From Antarctobacter aquimaris (GTDB taxonomy: Bacteria; Pseudomonadota; Alphaproteobacteria; Rhodobacterales; Rhodobacteraceae): 64,000 nt of DNA. Positions 62,789 to 64,000 of this stretch are shown here, one piece after another (positions within the stretch are counted from its first letter, which is position 1; each line of letters begins with the position of its first letter). The translations under genes were made by a program, and so were the position numbers. The notes below the pieces were generated by a model. That model was not told where the DNA came from. It made no database searches and worked only from the letters and a program-made list of their open reading frames with translations. The stretch covers positions 1-64,000 of the forward strand of contig NZ_FXYF01000003.1 in assembly GCF_900184945.1 (NCBI RefSeq), given 5' to 3'.

Positions 62789-63332
62789 GTTTCTCCAGCA
62801 CCTTCTGCATCGCGGCTGGCTCCACGGTGATCTGCTGGCCCGTCGCGTCGCTGCACGAGGCCGAGAGCTCGGCCGCCATCAGCGCCGCCGCGCGCGCAGG
62901 CCAGTTCACCCACGCGTCCCGTTCCTCCCGCGCCAGGCGGAACACCAGCGCCAGCGCGCGGGCCCGCTCGATCAACTCCCCCTTCAGCTTCTGGAGCCGG
63001 ATGCGCCGCTCCTGCGCCTTCAGCACCTCGTTCGCGGTCTTGGCCTGCAGGAAGGTCGTCCCGCCGCCGACGGCGGGGACTGCCAGCCCCTGTTCGCGCA
63101 GCGTGTCGCCGACAGCGGCCACCGCCGCCTCGGGGACAGGCTTCAGCTTCGGGGCTGGTGCCTTCCTCGTCTTCGACGGGTCCGTCGTCTCGGCCCGTCT
63201 GGCGTCGCTGGCGGCCGCGTTGATGCTGCCGTCCGGATAGAGAACCAGGCGCTCGCCGGCCTTCGCCTTCTGGATCGCACCGCGCGACAGCCCGACATGC
63301 ACGGCGTACTGGCGCTCGCTCATGCCCTGCAT
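62736..63332 (-). CDS. Terminase small subunit, Nu1-like
   Basis: A 198-residue protein: an N-terminal HTH (SERQYAVHVGLSRGAIQKAKAGERLVLYPDG), a polar linker, and a helical dimerisation/terminase-binding part (KTANEVLKAQERRIRLQKLKGELIERARALALVFRLAREERDAWVNWP). Recognises the packaging site. GGAG precedes ATG 63332. It is unrelated to the P27-type subunit at 1127, so two phage types are represented in the window. Confidence 0.85.
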   Translation of the reverse strand: MQGMSERQYAVHVGLSRGAIQKAKAGERLVLYPDGSINAAASDARRAETTDPSKTRKAPAPKLKPVPEAAVAAVGDTLREQGLAVPAVGGGTTFLQAKTANEVLKAQERRIRLQKLKGELIERARALALVFRLAREERDAWVNWPARAAALMAAELSASCSDATGQQITVEPAAMQKVLEKHVRVHLDELAEVRPDFR

Positions 63333-63363
63333 CGGCGGCTCCGATTATCATTCAAGATCATGT

Positions 63364-63382
63364 GCTTATCGAGTTGATAAGC
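63364..63382. promoter_or_regulatory. Inverted repeat between divergent prophage genes
   Basis: GCTTATC (63364-63370) and GATAAGC (63376-63382) with a 5-base spacer, in the 111-base gap between the terminase gene and the forward gene at 63444. A plausible operator for late/early control. Confidence 0.45.
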
Positions 63383-63443
63383 GTCGCGACCGGAGCGAAC
63401 GTCCGTTCAGAAGGACGATGCAACTCACCAAGGAGCCACCCCG

Positions 63444-63668
63444 ATGACCCGCCGCGCGACCGACAACACGAAAGCCCTCGACGCCTTCATCGCCGCGAAG
63501 ACGGAGATCGACGCGATGCTCGCCCGCCTGCAGGCGCTCAGCGACGACCATTTCGAGACCAGCCCCGACGAGATCAACTGGGGCCATGTCGGTACCCTCA
63601 ACCACTACCGCGCCAAGCTGCGCGAGATCACCGACATGGCATTCCACGAAGGCGAACACGCCGAGTGA
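63444..63668 (+). CDS. Small phage-associated hypothetical protein
   Basis: A 74-residue helical protein: ALDAFIAAKTEIDAMLARLQALSDDHFETSPDEINWGHVGTL, then a short acidic C-terminus. Similar small proteins accompany DUF3489 genes in Rhodobacteraceae prophages and plasmids. Starts the prophage's divergent arm. AGGAG lies about 10 bases upstream of the ATG. Confidence 0.75.
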   Translation: MTRRATDNTKALDAFIAAKTEIDAMLARLQALSDDHFETSPDEINWGHVGTLNHYRAKLREITDMAFHEGEHAE

Positions 63669-63758
63669 GACGACCCGCTCCCGGTCCCGCCCGCCGACTG
63701 GCGGGCTCGACCTCGTAGAAGGGCCCGCATTCCGCGCGCCCCGATACGGGAGACGACG

Positions 63759-64000
63759 ATGACCAAGCTTTCCGACACCCAAGCCCTGATCCTGAGCGCC
63801 GCCGCCCAGCGGCCCGAGCACATCGCCCTGCCGCTGCCCGAGAGCCTGCGCGGTGGGGCCGCCGCCAAGGTGGTCGGCGCGATGCTCGCCAAGGGCTTCC
63901 TGCAGGAGGTCGACGCCGACATGCGTAAGGGCGAGCTCGTCTGGCGCGAGACCGGCGACGGCCACGGCGTCACACTGATCGCCACCGACGCAGGCCTCGC
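63759..64000 (+). CDS. DUF3489 domain protein, truncated by window end
   Basis: The N-terminal 80 residues (KLSDTQALILSAAAQRPEHIALPLPESLRGGAAAKVVGAMLAKGFLQEV, then WRETGDGHGVTLIATDAGL) match the DUF3489 N-terminal winged-helix-like region found in alphaproteobacterial prophages. The 3' end is outside the window. Probably DNA-binding. Confidence 0.85.
   Translation, partial: MTKLSDTQALILSAAAQRPEHIALPLPESLRGGAAAKVVGAMLAKGFLQEVDADMRKGELVWRETGDGHGVTLIATDAGL

Overview
The window is GC-rich DNA from an alphaproteobacterium, most likely a Rhodobacteraceae member. The evidence is the GC-rich codon use, the prophage tail genes resembling the Rhodobacter gene transfer agent (GTA), and families common in that group (DUF2924, DUF3489, DUF6441, DUF2793, RepB-type ParB proteins). 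No rRNA, tRNA or CRISPR array was seen. Almost everything is accessory DNA: a phage remnant, island modules, defence-like cassettes and a nearly complete late region of a prophage.

Layout. 1-282 is the 3' end of an RTX/serralysin-C-terminal-like secreted protein. 351-3101 (minus strand) is a phage remnant: a ParB-domain/DNA methyltransferase fusion, a small membrane protein, a P27-type small terminase and then a serine resolvase where a large terminase would be expected. 3480-6090 is a two-gene cassette: a QueC-like ATP-pyrophosphatase and an unrecognised partner whose predicted N-terminus is Met-Gly. 6280-11206 is a six-gene operon (HTH, P4-type primase-helicase, small protein, DUF2924, serine recombinase, HTH-like) in which every junction is a 4-base ATGA overlap; iteron-like TGTCAC repeats and an AT-rich tract lie just upstream. 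Then follow a GIY-YIG endonuclease gene, an intact IS3-family element (12673-13981, with a 5-bp target duplication), three genes around a secreted MACPF/perforin-like protein (14234-19060), a short tyrosine recombinase and an acyl-CoA dehydrogenase.

22893-26761 holds an HTH regulator divergent from a large serine recombinase that is overlapped with two ParB/RepB-like genes; 14-bp direct repeats flank this module. 27457-40930 is a defence-like locus: an excisionase-like HTH, a WYL regulator of the BrxR/CapW type, a DUF262/HNH GmrSD-like protein, a SNF2-type helicase with C-terminal DUF3883, a 107-aa unknown, a DUF1156 adenine methylase and a DUF499 ATPase. Helicase, methylase and ATPase together match the arrangement catalogued computationally as 'Hma'.

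40974-63332 (minus strand) is the late region of a prophage read from right to left: small and large terminase, gpW-like joiner, portal, fused protease-capsid, DUF2190 cement protein, head-tail and tail genes, a tail chaperone with a textbook -1 frameshift signal, tape measure, a GTA-type tail tip with an embedded lysis cassette, and a DUF2793 fibre-like protein. A VapBC-like toxin-antitoxin pair sits on the opposite strand inside the tail genes, and a compositionally distinct gene of unknown function sits between tail genes. The prophage's other arm starts at 63444 with forward genes, ending in a truncated DUF3489 gene.

Most interesting items: the minimal QueC/Met-Gly cassette, the MACPF cluster with two unrecognised partners, the recombinase-ParB-ParB module with flanking repeats, and the helicase-methylase-ATPase locus, whose methylase has a compositionally foreign centre.
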